Assembly: GCF_004331175.1 (NCBI RefSeq) | Contig: NZ_SJOD01000001.1 | Span: 248,001 to 312,000 of the forward strand | DNA from: Acinetobacter sp. ANC 4178 | Lineage (GTDB): Bacteria; Pseudomonadota; Gammaproteobacteria; Pseudomonadales; Moraxellaceae | DNA length: 64,000 bases | Direction: 5' to 3' | Shown: piece by piece, positions 46,296-56,012 of the stretch | How positions within the stretch are numbered: position 1 is the first letter of the stretch | Layout: the number at the start of each line of letters is the position of its first letter | Made by a program: the position numbers and the translations under genes | The notes under the pieces: generated by a model | Databases searched by the model: none | Told to the model about the DNA's origin: nothing | What the model saw: the letters and a program-made list of their open reading frames with translations, nothing else

Positions 46296-47786
46296 TTAAT
46301 CTCCATTCACAACAGAATAAATTGCTCGTCCCATATCATATGCCTGTAAACCACGCATCCCTGATTCAGCCAATACATCACCAGCTTGAGCATGCAAACT
46401 CACAATTTGATGTAAGGCAATTTGATCATGAAATTGAGCTTTTAAACTCGCCACCATCCCCGCGAGCACATCCCCCATACCGCCAGTTCCCATGCCCGCA
46501 TTACCCTGAGTACAAATATACAATTTATCTTCCAAGACCAAACTACCCGAACCTTTCAACACCCATTGTCCAGCAAAGGTCTCGCGTAATCGATGAATCG
46601 CGGCAATACGATCGTGTTCTATGTTCGCTGCTGTACAACCCAACAACGTTGCAGCTTCTCCTGAATGCGGCGTTGCATAGATATGATCATTCAACTTTTG
46701 CTTTTCTTTCGCTAAAAACCAAAGTCCATCTGCATCCAACACGACTTCTAAATGTGTACTTTGATTGAGTAGTTGGAACCATTGCTGAAAAATCTGTGCG
46801 GCCCATTCATCTCGACCAAGCCCCATGCCAAAACAAACCGCATCGACATGGCTTAATAACTGTTGAATTGCTTCAGAATCTAAAGCATTAATATCGCGTA
46901 GCATCATATTTGGAGCACGCGCCAAAATTGATGAATGATGCTTGACATGACAGACCACACTGACTTTACCCGCCCCTGCATGAAAAGCGGCTTCTGCCGC
47001 CATAATGACTGCTCCCCCCATATCAGCATGACCACCCACTACCAGTACGTGACCATAACTACCTTTATGTCCGAAGGCTTGTCGTTGCGGTAAAGTAATA
47101 TTCTTAGGCGATAACTGAGCAATTGGATGTAATTTTTCATCTGAGGGAATAAGGCTAACTAAATGTAACTGACCGACAAATTGTTTGCCTTGCCCTGTAA
47201 ATAAGCCTGCTTTATAGCCCAGTAAAGTAAAGGTTTGATCGGCTTGAATGGCACAAGGTAAAGCCTGACCCGTATTCGCCTGCAAGCCACTCGGAATATC
47301 AACCGCAATTTTTAATCCAGTTTGCGCATTAAATAAGTGAATAATCCTTTGCCAATCTCCACCCAACTCACGGTTTAAGCCAATGCCAAATAAAGCATCT
47401 ACATGACATTCAAAATATTCTAATTGTTGTTGTGCCTTAGACTCTGCAAATCCTGTTTCGATCGCTATAAAAGACACATTCTGCGACTGAGCAAATAAAT
47501 ATGCCTGATGTAAATCGGGTGATGGTCCACGTTCTGTGGTTAAAACGGTAACCTGAAAACCTGCCTGTTTTAAATAGCCTGCAATAAAATAACCATCTCC
47601 CGCATTATTGCCTTGCCCACACCACACCGCTATTTTTTTAATCTGCTTTTGTTCAAATTGTGGTAATAACTGCTGCACAATTGTCCAAGCGGCTTGCTGC
47701 ATTAAACCTAATGATGAATTTTTCTGAGCAAACCAACGTTGCTCCCATGCTTGAATTTCGCTGCTATGGTAAACTGAACGTTGCAT
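46296..47786 (-). CDS. nnrD: Bifunctional NAD(P)H-hydrate epimerase/dehydratase (NnrE-NnrD)
   Basis: A 496-aa fusion repairing hydrated NAD(P)H. Residues 1-215 are the epimerase (YjeF_N), with GQGNNAGDGYFIAGYL and DIPSGLQANTG. Residues 225-496 are the ribokinase-like dehydratase, with HKGSYGHVLVVGGH, the ATP-site DADGLWFLA, TPHSGEAATLLG and GTGGMGDVLAG. Start ATG at 47786, divergent from queG. Followed directly by the acylphosphatase. Confidence 0.93.
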   Translation of the reverse strand: MQRSVYHSSEIQAWEQRWFAQKNSSLGLMQQAAWTIVQQLLPQFEQKQIKKIAVWCGQGNNAGDGYFIAGYLKQAGFQVTVLTTERGPSPDLHQAYLFAQSQNVSFIAIETGFAESKAQQQLEYFECHVDALFGIGLNRELGGDWQRIIHLFNAQTGLKIAVDIPSGLQANTGQALPCAIQADQTFTLLGYKAGLFTGQGKQFVGQLHLVSLIPSDEKLHPIAQLSPKNITLPQRQAFGHKGSYGHVLVVGGHADMGGAVIMAAEAAFHAGAGKVSVVCHVKHHSSILARAPNMMLRDINALDSEAIQQLLSHVDAVCFGMGLGRDEWAAQIFQQWFQLLNQSTHLEVVLDADGLWFLAKEKQKLNDHIYATPHSGEAATLLGCTAANIEHDRIAAIHRLRETFAGQWVLKGSGSLVLEDKLYICTQGNAGMGTGGMGDVLAGMVASLKAQFHDQIALHQIVSLHAQAGDVLAESGMRGLQAYDMGRAIYSVVNGD

Positions 47787-47807
47787 GATTTCCCCTATTA
47801 TTGGTTT

Positions 47808-48908
47808 ATGGCTTCGACCTCTTCTCCCTCAAACATCTCACTGCAACAGCTTGATCTTCAAGAGCTAAAAACATGGATCAAAGCTCAGGCTTTAGACTTG
47901 GGTTTTGCTGATTGTGTCATTGCCAAACCAGATGCTCAAGCAGAATTAGAACGTTTTAAAGAATATTTAAAGCGTGGTTATCATGCAGATATGACTTATC
48001 TTGAGGAAAATTTAGATAAGCGTGCTGACCCCACCCTACTGGTTCCAGGCACACGTAGCATTATTTGTGTACGGATGAACTATTTGGTCGAAACCCCCAA
48101 ACCACGTTATGTTCCCAATGAGCCGAATGCCGCCATTATTGCGCGTTATGCACGTGGACGGGACTATCATAAAATTATGCGCGGTCGTCTTAAAACATTA
48201 GCGACTCGCATTCGAGAACGTGCGGGTGATTTCGAATCTCGTCCTTTTGCAGATTCCGCACCGATCTTTGAAAAGTCTTTGGCGGAAAATGCAGGGATGG
48301 GTTGGACAGGCAAACATACTTTACTCATTCATAAAAAATCAGGTTCATTTTTTGTTTTAGGTGAATTGTTTACTTCCCTTGATTTACCTTTTGATGGGCC
48401 AACCACGAAACATTGTGGCTCCTGTACTGCTTGTATTGATATCTGCCCGACACAAGCCATTGTCGAACCCTATATGCTCGATGCACGAAAATGTATTGCT
48501 TATTTGACCATTGAATATAAAGGCGTTATTCCAGAAGAACTCAGACGTGGAATCGGCAATCGGGTTTTTGGCTGCGATGACTGTCAACTGATTTGCCCTT
48601 GGAACAGCTTTGCACAAAAAGCCAGTATCGAAGATTTTAATCCACGCCATGATCTAGATCGGGTCACTTTATTAGATTTATGGCACTGGGATGAAGCAAC
48701 TTTTTTAAGCAGTACCGAAGGCAGCCCAATACGGCGCACAGGCTATCAAAGCTTTATGCGTAATATTGCGATTGGTCTAGGAAATGCACCATTTTCTAGC
48801 TTAATTCTGCAAACTTTGCACGAAACGCGTCACTTGCATGATGATATTGTGCAAGTCCATATTGATTGGGCCATTCAAGAACAATTGATTAAATCACAAT
48901 CAGTTTAA
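47808..48908 (+). CDS. queG: Epoxyqueuosine reductase (QueG)
   Basis: A 366-aa cobalamin and iron-sulfur enzyme that converts epoxyqueuosine to queuosine in tRNA. Two 4Fe-4S motifs are seen: CGSCTACIDICP and FGCDDCQLICPW. YARGRDYHKIMR, AENAGMGWTGKH and FFVLGELFTSL are family marks. The ATG at 47781 would overlap nnrD; the ATG at 47808 gives the usual N-terminus (MASTSSPSN), and neither has a strong ribosome site. C-terminal residues show HEAT-like helices. Confidence 0.93.
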   Translation: MASTSSPSNISLQQLDLQELKTWIKAQALDLGFADCVIAKPDAQAELERFKEYLKRGYHADMTYLEENLDKRADPTLLVPGTRSIICVRMNYLVETPKPRYVPNEPNAAIIARYARGRDYHKIMRGRLKTLATRIRERAGDFESRPFADSAPIFEKSLAENAGMGWTGKHTLLIHKKSGSFFVLGELFTSLDLPFDGPTTKHCGSCTACIDICPTQAIVEPYMLDARKCIAYLTIEYKGVIPEELRRGIGNRVFGCDDCQLICPWNSFAQKASIEDFNPRHDLDRVTLLDLWHWDEATFLSSTEGSPIRRTGYQSFMRNIAIGLGNAPFSSLILQTLHETRHLHDDIVQVHIDWAIQEQLIKSQSV

Positions 48909-49207
48909 AATCATGAATCTGTTGTAAATATTGGAACATTGTATTTACAGTTCTTTGCAAAGTTATTGTTTTATAAAAAGGATAGCTACGTGTTTGGCAC
49001 AAAATTTATTGGATCAAACAAAAACTTTGCATGGAATATTCAGTAAAAATAGCCGACTTTGTGACTAAATCTTGTATCTAATCATTCATTACATCGACCC
49101 ATTTTAATCGTCAGATACTATAAGTTTTGGTTTTTTTTGCCTTTGGTTTTGGCACGAAATCTGTATGATAAAAGCCAATAAAGAATACAGATGATGGACT
49201 TCCTAGA
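48909..49207. other. Intergenic region upstream of bioB
   Basis: AT-rich; contains the bioB promoter. I see no BirA-type dyad in it and no terminator for queG. Confidence 0.35.
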
Positions 49208-50197
49208 ATGACTGTACGTAATGATTGGACGCGTGAAGAAATTCAAGCTTTATACGAACAACCTTTTTTAGACTTGGTCTTCCAAGCACAAAAAGTTCAT
49301 CGTGAGCATTTCGATGCCAACACCATTCAAGTCAGCACTTTATTATCAATTAAAACAGGTAAATGCCCTGAAGATTGCAAATACTGCTCTCAATCTGCTC
49401 GTTATGATTCAAAACTAGAAGCAGAAAAGCGTATTGCAGTAGAAAAGGTGATTAGCGAAGCGAAAGAAGCATTAGAGTCAGGTTCTTCTCGCTTCTGTAT
49501 GGGTGCAGCGTGGCGTAACCCGCATGAGCGTGATATGCCTTATGTGCTTGAAATGGTTCGTGAAGTAAAAGCTTTAGGTTTAGAAACTTGCATGACTTTA
49601 GGCATGTTAAACCAGTCTCAGGCTGAACGTTTAAAAGATGCTGGACTCGATTACTACAATCACAACCTTGATACTTCGCGTGAGTATTATTCAAATATCA
49701 TCAGTACCCGCACTTTCGATGATCGTTTAAATACGCTTGAATATGTACGTGGCGCAGGCATGAAAGTGTGTAGCGGTGGTATTGTTGGTTTGGGTGAAGA
49801 CACTGCTGATCGTATTGGTCTATTACTTGAACTTGCGACTTTGCCTATTCAGCCAGAATCTGTGCCTATTAACATGTTGGTTCCAATTGAAGGCACACCT
49901 TTAGCAGATGTTGAAAAACTTGATGTGACTGAATGGATTCGTACCATTGCTGTTGCACGTATCATTATGCCAGAAAGCTATATTCGTCTTTCTGCCGGTC
50001 GTGAATCTTTATCTGATTCAGACCAAGCCTTGGCATTTATGGCTGGTGCAAACTCACTGTTCTCGGGTGAAAAATTACTGACTACACCAAATGCAGGTGA
50101 AGGTCGCGACAAACAATTATTTAATAAATTAGGCTTAGTTGCTGAAAAAGCAAAACCGACTGTTTCTGAACTTTCAGTCGATGCAATGGCAGGCTAA
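49208..50197 (+). CDS. bioB: Biotin synthase (BioB)
   Basis: A 329-aa radical SAM enzyme inserting sulfur into dethiobiotin. The SAM-cluster motif is C53-x3-C57-x2-C60 ([13 protein letters not shown]). Ligands for the [2Fe-2S] cluster are seen further on ([15 protein letters not shown]) with the conserved Arg in [11 protein letters not shown]. It is alone, with no bioF, bioC, bioD or bioA beside it. Terminator at 50225. Confidence 0.96.
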   Translation: MTVRNDWTREEIQALYEQPFLDLVFQAQKVHREHFDANTIQVSTLLSIKTGKCPEDCKYCSQSARYDSKLEAEKRIAVEKVISEAKEALESGSSRFCMGAAWRNPHERDMPYVLEMVREVKALGLETCMTLGMLNQSQAERLKDAGLDYYNHNLDTSREYYSNIISTRTFDDRLNTLEYVRGAGMKVCSGGIVGLGEDTADRIGLLLELATLPIQPESVPINMLVPIEGTPLADVEKLDVTEWIRTIAVARIIMPESYIRLSAGRESLSDSDQALAFMAGANSLFSGEKLLTTPNAGEGRDKQLFNKLGLVAEKAKPTVSELSVDAMAG

Positions 50198-50224
50198 TAG
50201 AACTTCTAGTTCTTAAGCTCAATA

Positions 50225-50255
50225 AAAAAGCCAGTTCTATGAATTGGCTTTTTTA
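50225..50255. terminator. Bidirectional terminator between bioB and a small convergent gene
   Basis: AAAAAGCCAGTTC and GAATTGGCTTTTTT (one G-T pair) with loop TATG, flanked by A and T runs on both sides. Confidence 0.8.
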
Positions 50256-50305
50256 TTTGAATTTGATTTAAGATTTTTATATTCACTGAATCAATGATCA
50301 GCAGC

Positions 50306-50563
50306 TTAACCTGCAAAATTATGCGCGGTAATCAGAATGCCATATTGTGCAGTTAGATAATCACCCTTTCGAATAATATCAGCACCATTCGCATGATAAA
50401 CAGTTAACTGCTCACTCATAGCATTATATTCAAAGCGTTCATAACAATCTTGATGATGACATAGCCATGTGAGTGTATCTACCAACTGCTCATCGACAAT
50501 ATAACTTTCTTTGTGAAAATCTTTAGACATGTTTGGTCGAAAAATAAGGTTAATGCCGTGCAT
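50306..50563 (-). CDS. Small hypothetical protein
   Basis: An 85-codon frame; an inner ATG at 50530 would give 74 aa starting MSKDFHKESYIVDEQL. It has mixed helices and strands, two Cys and two His (TWLCHHQDCYERFEY), no signal and no membrane segment. Neither start has a clear ribosome site. The amino-acid balance looks coding. Not recognised. Confidence 0.55.
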   Translation of the reverse strand: MHGINLIFRPNMSKDFHKESYIVDEQLVDTLTWLCHHQDCYERFEYNAMSEQLTVYHANGADIIRKGDYLTAQYGILITAHNFAG

Positions 50564-50636
50564 TGTATCGGGATTTAATAAAATTAGAGAAATAATACAA
50601 AAAAATTATCTAAAAATTCACTGCTCCAGAATGTAC

Positions 50637-50668
50637 AAAATCCGAAATGATAGACTCACTTCGGATTT
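50637..50668 (-). terminator. Terminator of the 37-aa zinc-knuckle gene
   Basis: AAATCCGAA and TTCGGATTT form a 9-bp stem with a 13-nt loop, followed by TTTGT on the minus strand. It begins 20 bp after the small gene's stop. Confidence 0.6.
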
Positions 50669-50687
50669 AGTTAGAATAATTCCACGA

Positions 50688-50801
50688 CTAAGAAGTCTTA
50701 TTCTCACCACATTTTCGACATTCCAGATGTTCACCTATTTCCTCCATTTGCTCATATTCATAAATGTGGAAACAAAGTAACTTTCTGAGTAATTGAAACA
50801 T
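50688..50801 (-). CDS. Very small zinc-knuckle protein, 37 aa
   Basis: ATG at 50801 with a textbook AAGGAG 7 nt upstream, then 37 codons to TAG. The protein is MFQLLRKLLCFHIYEYEQME followed by EIGEHLECRKCGENKTS. It has an LC-F-H start and an ECRKCG end, which fit a tiny zinc-finger of the type LCxxxxH...CxxCG (compare DUF1660-like phage and E. coli small proteins). A terminator follows immediately. The gene is short enough to be missed by ORF length cut-offs. Function unknown; RNA or protein binding is possible. Confidence 0.65.
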   Translation of the reverse strand: MFQLLRKLLCFHIYEYEQMEEIGEHLECRKCGENKTS

Positions 50802-50980
50802 TTTAAACTCCTTGTTTAATTTTTTTGTCTCGTGCTTGTTTCGATCCTGAAACATCAATGTATCCAAACCATCTGATACATTGCATTATAATTATCACAT
50901 TTTTATCGAATGGCAAATAATTAACACGAGCTTCAACTGCATTTCGTCGGAAAGTAAATTCACATCATAGACTTTAGTCG

Positions 50981-51682
50981 TTACGCGACATTCACATTAA
51001 ACAATGAGCCGATGGCACTGGTAATCAGCATGGCAAAGCATCCCCAAAACAAGACTCTTAAAGCCCCTTTCCAGATGGATGATCCTGCGGTATAGCTGGC
51101 TAATGCACCCAAGCCCACTAAAGCTAAAATAGACACAATCACAATAACATTGGCTAAATAATGTTGTGGTGCCAGAAGCACAGCCAACAAAGGAATCGCT
51201 GCCCCAACCGAAAATGATGAAGCCGAAGATAAAGCAGCTTGCACTGGTTTTGCTGCCGTCATTTCAATAATGCCAATTTCATCGCGGGCATGTGCTGCCA
51301 AAGAATCGTGTGCGGTTAACTGAATCGCCACCTCATGGGCTAATTTTTCATCTAAACCACGATGGATATAAATTTGGGTTAGTTCTCTTAATTCTTGTTC
51401 TGGATTATTTTCTAATTCACGTTTCTCTAATGCTAAGTCAGCTTCTTCAATATCAGCTTGTGACTTGACCGAAATGTATTCCCCCGCAGCCATTGATATC
51501 GCCCCTGAAATCAAGCCTGCTAAACAAGTAATCAGAATGGTCTGCTGCCCTGCTCCACTTGCTACCACCCCAATAACCAGACTGGTGACAGAAATAATGC
51601 CATCATTCGCTCCCAAAACTGCTGCACGTAACCAACCTGTTTTCTCTAAATTATGCTTTTCTAAATGTATAGATCTTCTCAT
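50981..51682 (-). CDS. VIT family Fe(II)/Mn(II) transporter
   Basis: A 233-aa membrane protein of the CCC1/VIT1 group. Seen: GWLRAAVLGANDGIISVTSLVIGV in the first helix, the Ala/Gly-rich GLISGAISMAAGEYISVKSQADIEEADL (a metal-binding M-x-x-GE region), a cytoplasmic helical stretch (LEKRELENNPEQELREL), and three last helices. A TTG three bases further upstream also opens the frame; ATG 51682 has GAGAG nearby. The family moves iron or manganese out of the cytoplasm. Monocistronic. Confidence 0.85.
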   Translation of the reverse strand: MRRSIHLEKHNLEKTGWLRAAVLGANDGIISVTSLVIGVVASGAGQQTILITCLAGLISGAISMAAGEYISVKSQADIEEADLALEKRELENNPEQELRELTQIYIHRGLDEKLAHEVAIQLTAHDSLAAHARDEIGIIEMTAAKPVQAALSSASSFSVGAAIPLLAVLLAPQHYLANVIVIVSILALVGLGALASYTAGSSIWKGALRVLFWGCFAMLITSAIGSLFNVNVA

Positions 51683-51827
51683 CAACGCTCTCGTCTTGAT
51701 TTTTTATTCATACTGCATAAATCCATATATTAGACCAATATCCTTAATCTTCACTTAACCCCAATATTCGGTTTACAAAACTTTTTTGAACCTACTTTTC
51801 TAGTGAGCACTATGTACTTAAAATTAA

Positions 51828-51855
51828 GCGCATAACCATCAACGGGACTATGCGC
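51828..51855 (-). terminator. Possible terminator of the OmpA/BON gene
   Basis: GCGCATA and TATGCGC form a 7-bp stem around a 14-nt loop, with TTAATTTT on the minus strand. Confidence 0.5.
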
Positions 51856-51880
51856 CCTCTATTCAAATTAGATTCTTGTC

Positions 51881-53341
51881 TTAATAACTCCCAGTACTCA
51901 CGCCTTGCTCGTTCACTTGACGTGCTTTACCCGTTTCAGTATTCAGCACAGTAAATTCAATTCTACGATTTTTAAACTGTCCCTCTGGCGTACTATTGTC
52001 TGCAATCGGTTTTTCAGCCCCTATGCCCACAGCCTGTAACTTAGCAGGGTCAACACCTTGTTGAATTAAATACTTCATAACCGCTTGTGCGCGTTTCACT
52101 GAAAGTTCTTTATTGTCTTGTGCGGTACCTACATTATCGGTATGCCCCTCTATCACCAAATTGACTTGTGGTGCACGTCTAATTAACGCTGCTGCTTGAT
52201 CCAAAATAGATTTATTAATTTCAGGAATTTCGCTGGAATAAGGTTCAAAATTGATGATTTGTAAATTCAGTGCCGTGGCAACATCTAAGGCACGAATATG
52301 CTCTGGTTTTAAGCTCGCCAACGCTTTTTCTGCATTGCTGACACTGCTGCCCACAGCCTGATTTACATCTAAAGGTTGCTGCGTCACAATTTGCATATTT
52401 TTAACTAGCGGTTGGATTTTCTGGGCAAGCTCGGTTGCAACTGTATTACTTTGAGCTTGAATCGACAATTGGTTGCCCATCCAAGTAATCGAAACATTCG
52501 GTATACCTTTTATAATTTTCAACACACTCGGAATTGCATCCTGATCAATCAAGTTTTTGTGAAATTGAGCATTATCATCAACTCCACATCCCACAGGATG
52601 AGTAAAAATCTGTTTCACTTCCGTTTGCAAAATATCAATATATGACTTGTCAGAGGTTAAGATTTGACAGGTGACCAGCATCCCATCCTGTCCAGTGGTT
52701 AACTGGAATTTAGCAGGTTTACTGGCAATACTCGTATTCTCTACCATCGAGTTCGGTTGTTCATTGCGGCTACACATTTTAAAAAGTAAGGCACAGATCA
52801 ACCCTAATACGACAATAAATAAAACTGGTACCCACCAGCGATTTTGCTTTTTGGCTCCTATGTAAGAAGTACTGGTTGGACTTTGATGTATGGTTTGACC
52901 AACCAATGTATTCACACCCAATGCTGCAAGTAAGGGTTTAGCCCATAAAGGTAAAGCCACTGCAATATCTGTACTATGATTAAGTAAAAAATGCTCTATG
53001 GCGTGCTGGTTATTCGAACCCGCCTGTGTCTCTAAAACCCCCAAAGTCGGTGCAATTGCATTATTCAAAGTTTCTTCAATTTCTGAAGGTGGTGCTGTCG
53101 CACCAATTGCCTCGATAAACTTTTCTTTCAGTGATTGATGTGTCGCAAAAATGTCACTTAATCTGGGATTTAAATGATTCTGTAACGCTGTAATATAATC
53201 TGGTTTTTCTTTTAATAAACTGAGTAAAATTGGATAAAAATTATCTAATGCATGCTTCTTTTCCAGTAAATGCTCCACCTCGGATTGTAAAACAATGGGT
53301 GTGACCTGTTGCTGTAATAATTCAATAATATTTGTCAGCAT
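51881..53341 (-). CDS. OmpA-family peptidoglycan-binding protein with one membrane helix
   Basis: A 486-aa protein. Residues 1-165 are helical and cytoplasmic, with no signal peptide. A single membrane helix (about 172-190, WWVPVLFIVVLGLICALLF) follows. Residues about 215-340 resemble BON-like repeats. The C-terminal OmpA domain (about 355-470) has LQIINFEPYSSEIPEINKS, VIEGHTDNVG (the peptidoglycan-binding Asp), LSVKRAQAVMKYLI and NRRIEFTVL. The order recalls ArfA/OmpATb and other inner-membrane-anchored OmpA proteins rather than a barrel. ATG 53341 has AGGAA upstream. Role: probably envelope anchoring. Confidence 0.83.
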   Translation of the reverse strand: MLTNIIELLQQQVTPIVLQSEVEHLLEKKHALDNFYPILLSLLKEKPDYITALQNHLNPRLSDIFATHQSLKEKFIEAIGATAPPSEIEETLNNAIAPTLGVLETQAGSNNQHAIEHFLLNHSTDIAVALPLWAKPLLAALGVNTLVGQTIHQSPTSTSYIGAKKQNRWWVPVLFIVVLGLICALLFKMCSRNEQPNSMVENTSIASKPAKFQLTTGQDGMLVTCQILTSDKSYIDILQTEVKQIFTHPVGCGVDDNAQFHKNLIDQDAIPSVLKIIKGIPNVSITWMGNQLSIQAQSNTVATELAQKIQPLVKNMQIVTQQPLDVNQAVGSSVSNAEKALASLKPEHIRALDVATALNLQIINFEPYSSEIPEINKSILDQAAALIRRAPQVNLVIEGHTDNVGTAQDNKELSVKRAQAVMKYLIQQGVDPAKLQAVGIGAEKPIADNSTPEGQFKNRRIEFTVLNTETGKARQVNEQGVSTGSY

Positions 53342-53460
53342 TTCCTGCCCTCTTATTTTCTTTTGTTGTTTTATTAAGTTAGTTTATATGTTCAATTTTT
53401 ATACAATGTAAATTATTGTATTTGCATCCGCACTTTCACTCCAGCTCAAATTTCATGCAT

Positions 53461-53488
53461 AAAAAAGCCAGCGATTGCTGGCTTTTTA
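53461..53488 (-). terminator. Terminator of the pyrB-pyrC' operon
   Basis: AAAAGCCAGC and GCTGGCTTTT with loop GATT, A-run before and T-run after. It lies 14 bp after the pyrC' stop. Confidence 0.85.
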
Positions 53489-53501
53489 TTACACTCAAAA
53501 A

Positions 53502-54737
53502 TTAAGCATGAAAAGTTTGCAGAACTTTACCTGTTAAAGTTTGATTAATTAATGGCGTATTTTTACCTTGTGAAAGAATGCTTTCTTTGGTTAAGGTCCA
53601 CTCCAACTCAGGATCAACCAACACCCATCCAGCTTCTTGTGCCCAACGCTCTTGCATACTTGCAACTTTGGCTGGTGCTAAAGTCACTTTCTCCACCCAT
53701 TCTAAAGGTGTAAATAAACCTTCTTTCACCAATTGCACCCCTAAAGATACATAGGTGTCGAATGCGGTAAAACCGGGCTCAGTTTCTGCAAATGGCGCCA
53801 TTTTAGCCGAGCTGCTTAATGGTTCATGATGAGTACAAATTGCATCAATCACACCATCTTTTACAGCTTGGCGTAAACGCTCTTGGTCTTTTTCAGAACG
53901 TAGTGGCGGACGCACGTGCGCTAACGCATTAAAACCATCAATCAAGCGATCCGTTAAGTGCAATTGATGCATAGCCACATCAGCCGTAACGGGTAACCCT
54001 TTTTCTTTGGCAATCTTGATTAATTCAACCGACGCACCACATGACAGCAAACTAAAGTGTGCATTTACACCTGTCGCTTCAATCATGAGTAAATATTTAG
54101 CAATCGCTACCGTTTCAGCCAAAGCTGGAATCATTGGCAAACCTTGACGCGACGCAATAAAACCTTCGTGTACACAACCATCTTTAGCAATTTGTGGTTC
54201 TTCTGCATAGAACACAACGGTCAAACCAAGACCTGCTGCGTATTCTAAGGTACGAATGACCACATCATCATTGGCAAAAGATGCATTGGCATTTGAAACA
54301 GCGGTACAACCACCTTTTTTCAAAGCTGCCATGTTCGCAGGTTGTTGCCCTTTTAAACCTTGGGTTTGTGCACCAATCACCTGAAGGTAAATACCTCCAT
54401 CTAACATGGCTTTTTCAACTAAACCATGAATTAAAGCCCCATTGTCTTGCACAATTGGCTTTGAATCTGGTGGCGTAAACACATGCAGAATACCATTCTC
54501 ACGTGCTGCACGACCTTCCGACTTTAAGGTACCATGTTGTTGCTGACCTGGCTCACGTAAACGTGCGCACAAATCTACCATGGTTGGCATAAGCCATTTG
54601 CCTTGCCCATCCAAAGTTGTTTCAACCTGTTCAGAAGCAGCCACCAATTTACCCTGCTCTAAATAAACAGTTTGCACCAAATCGGTTTGCTGAATTGGGT
54701 CTAAGACACGGACATTTTCAATTTTTACAATACTCAT
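53502..54737 (-). CDS. pyrC': Dihydroorotase-like protein lacking metal ligands (PyrC', ATCase partner)
   Basis: A 411-aa amidohydrolase-fold protein. The active DHOase signature D-x-H-x-H is replaced by D55-L-C57-A-R59 in VDLCARLREPG, and the late catalytic D in the TDHAPH motif is His (CTHHEPL). Zinc binding and catalysis should be lost. This is the pattern of Pseudomonas PyrC', the non-catalytic subunit that holds the PyrB dodecamer together. It is 9 bp downstream of pyrB. The true dihydroorotase would be encoded elsewhere. Confidence 0.9.
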   Translation of the reverse strand: MSIVKIENVRVLDPIQQTDLVQTVYLEQGKLVAASEQVETTLDGQGKWLMPTMVDLCARLREPGQQQHGTLKSEGRAARENGILHVFTPPDSKPIVQDNGALIHGLVEKAMLDGGIYLQVIGAQTQGLKGQQPANMAALKKGGCTAVSNANASFANDDVVIRTLEYAAGLGLTVVFYAEEPQIAKDGCVHEGFIASRQGLPMIPALAETVAIAKYLLMIEATGVNAHFSLLSCGASVELIKIAKEKGLPVTADVAMHQLHLTDRLIDGFNALAHVRPPLRSEKDQERLRQAVKDGVIDAICTHHEPLSSSAKMAPFAETEPGFTAFDTYVSLGVQLVKEGLFTPLEWVEKVTLAPAKVASMQERWAQEAGWVLVDPELEWTLTKESILSQGKNTPLINQTLTGKVLQTFHA

Positions 54738-54746
54738 GACTTTCTC

Positions 54747-55763
54747 TTATCCCGCAATTGCTTCTAATAAACCTTGTTCTTGCAACTGACCTTGCATTGA
54801 AAGTGCCAAGACAGCCATACGCACCGCAATACCATTCGTGACCTGATTTAAAATCACTGATTGCGGACCATCTGCAATACTAGAATCGATTTCTACACCA
54901 CGGTTCATCGGACCTGGATGCATCACGATACAATCAGGTTTGGCTAAAGCTAAACGCTCTTTATTCAAGCCAAACATTTTGTAAAACTCAGCCTGTGAAG
55001 ACAATGCTGGCGAATCAATCCGTTCATTTTGAATGCGAAGAGTAATAATCACATCGCAGTCTGTAACTCCTTCATCCATTTTGTTAAATAGACGAACGCC
55101 TGCACCATATTCTTCAAAACCATATGGTAATAATGTATTCGGAGCAATCACGCGGATATCTTTACAACCCAAAGTTTGTAACGCGGCGACATCTGAACGT
55201 GCCACACGTGAATGTTTAATATCGCCAATAATCGCGACACTCATATCTTCAAATGGCTTTTTAGTTTCACGGCGAATGGTCAACATGTCCAACATGGCTT
55301 GTGTAGGATGCGCGTGACGCCCGTCACCTGCATTGATAATTGCAACATGCGGACAAACAGTATTGGCAATAAAATGTGCAGCGCCTGAAGATGAATGACG
55401 AACCACAAAAATGTCCGCCGCCATTGCCTCCAAATTCCAAAGCGTATCGCGCAAAGTTTCACCTTTAGACGTACTTGAACGGGCAATATCAATATTTAGG
55501 ACATTGGCTGATAAACGCTTCGCTGCTGCTTCAAATGTGGTACGGGTACGCGTTGAATTTTCAAAAAACAGGTTCATTACCGTACGACCTTCAAGCAGGT
55601 TGTTGGTAATCAGCTGATTTTGGTCATTAAAAAAGGACTGCGCAGTGTCCAATATTTTAGTGAGCGTGGCTTTCGATAGCCCTTCGATGGTCAGGAAATG
55701 TTTTAAATTTCCATCTTTATTGAGTTGAATCTGACTCGGAGTATGCAATGCTGCCAAGTGCAT
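54747..55763 (-). CDS. pyrB: Aspartate carbamoyltransferase catalytic subunit (PyrB)
   Basis: A 338-aa transcarbamylase catalysing the first committed step of pyrimidine synthesis. Seen: the carbamoyl-phosphate motif [40 protein letters not shown] and [14 protein letters not shown]. Slightly longer than E. coli PyrB (311 aa), as in Pseudomonas. No PyrI is present; the partner is PyrC'. ATG 55763 has AAGGA upstream. A 19-bp palindrome overlaps its promoter. Confidence 0.96.
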   Translation of the reverse strand: MHLAALHTPSQIQLNKDGNLKHFLTIEGLSKATLTKILDTAQSFFNDQNQLITNNLLEGRTVMNLFFENSTRTRTTFEAAAKRLSANVLNIDIARSSTSKGETLRDTLWNLEAMAADIFVVRHSSSGAAHFIANTVCPHVAIINAGDGRHAHPTQAMLDMLTIRRETKKPFEDMSVAIIGDIKHSRVARSDVAALQTLGCKDIRVIAPNTLLPYGFEEYGAGVRLFNKMDEGVTDCDVIITLRIQNERIDSPALSSQAEFYKMFGLNKERLALAKPDCIVMHPGPMNRGVEIDSSIADGPQSVILNQVTNGIAVRMAVLALSMQGQLQEQGLLEAIAG

Positions 55764-55775
55764 GAGAGATTCCTT

Positions 55776-55794
55776 ATACGTTAAGTTAACGTAT
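55776..55794 (-). promoter_or_regulatory. Perfect 19-bp dyad at the pyrB promoter
   Basis: ATACGTTAA-G-TTAACGTAT is a perfect inverted repeat. It overlaps the end of the -10 TATAAT (minus strand, plus coordinates 55793-55798) and covers the likely transcription start. It lies 13 bp before the start codon. Position suggests a repressor operator or a leader hairpin. Confidence 0.55.
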
Positions 55795-56012
55795 TATACA
55801 GAGATTCCCCTCATTTGGCAGTTGAAGTTTTCATCACTCAAAGAGAATTACTCAAATTTTTAAAATGAATTCCCTATTTCCTATGCGTTATTTCAATAAG
55901 ATAATTTAAACAAAATTTAGCGCTGTAAATGAGTACACCAATCATCACACATTGAGCATTGTAAGATGATTGGCTTGAATTACCTGACCAGCAATTTATT
56001 TTGCGACATGAT

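Noticed and set aside
55938..55983. Inverted repeat CCAATCATC/GATGATTGG downstream of the 117-aa gene
   Set aside because: 28-nt loop and no T-run on the minus strand; too weak to call a terminator.
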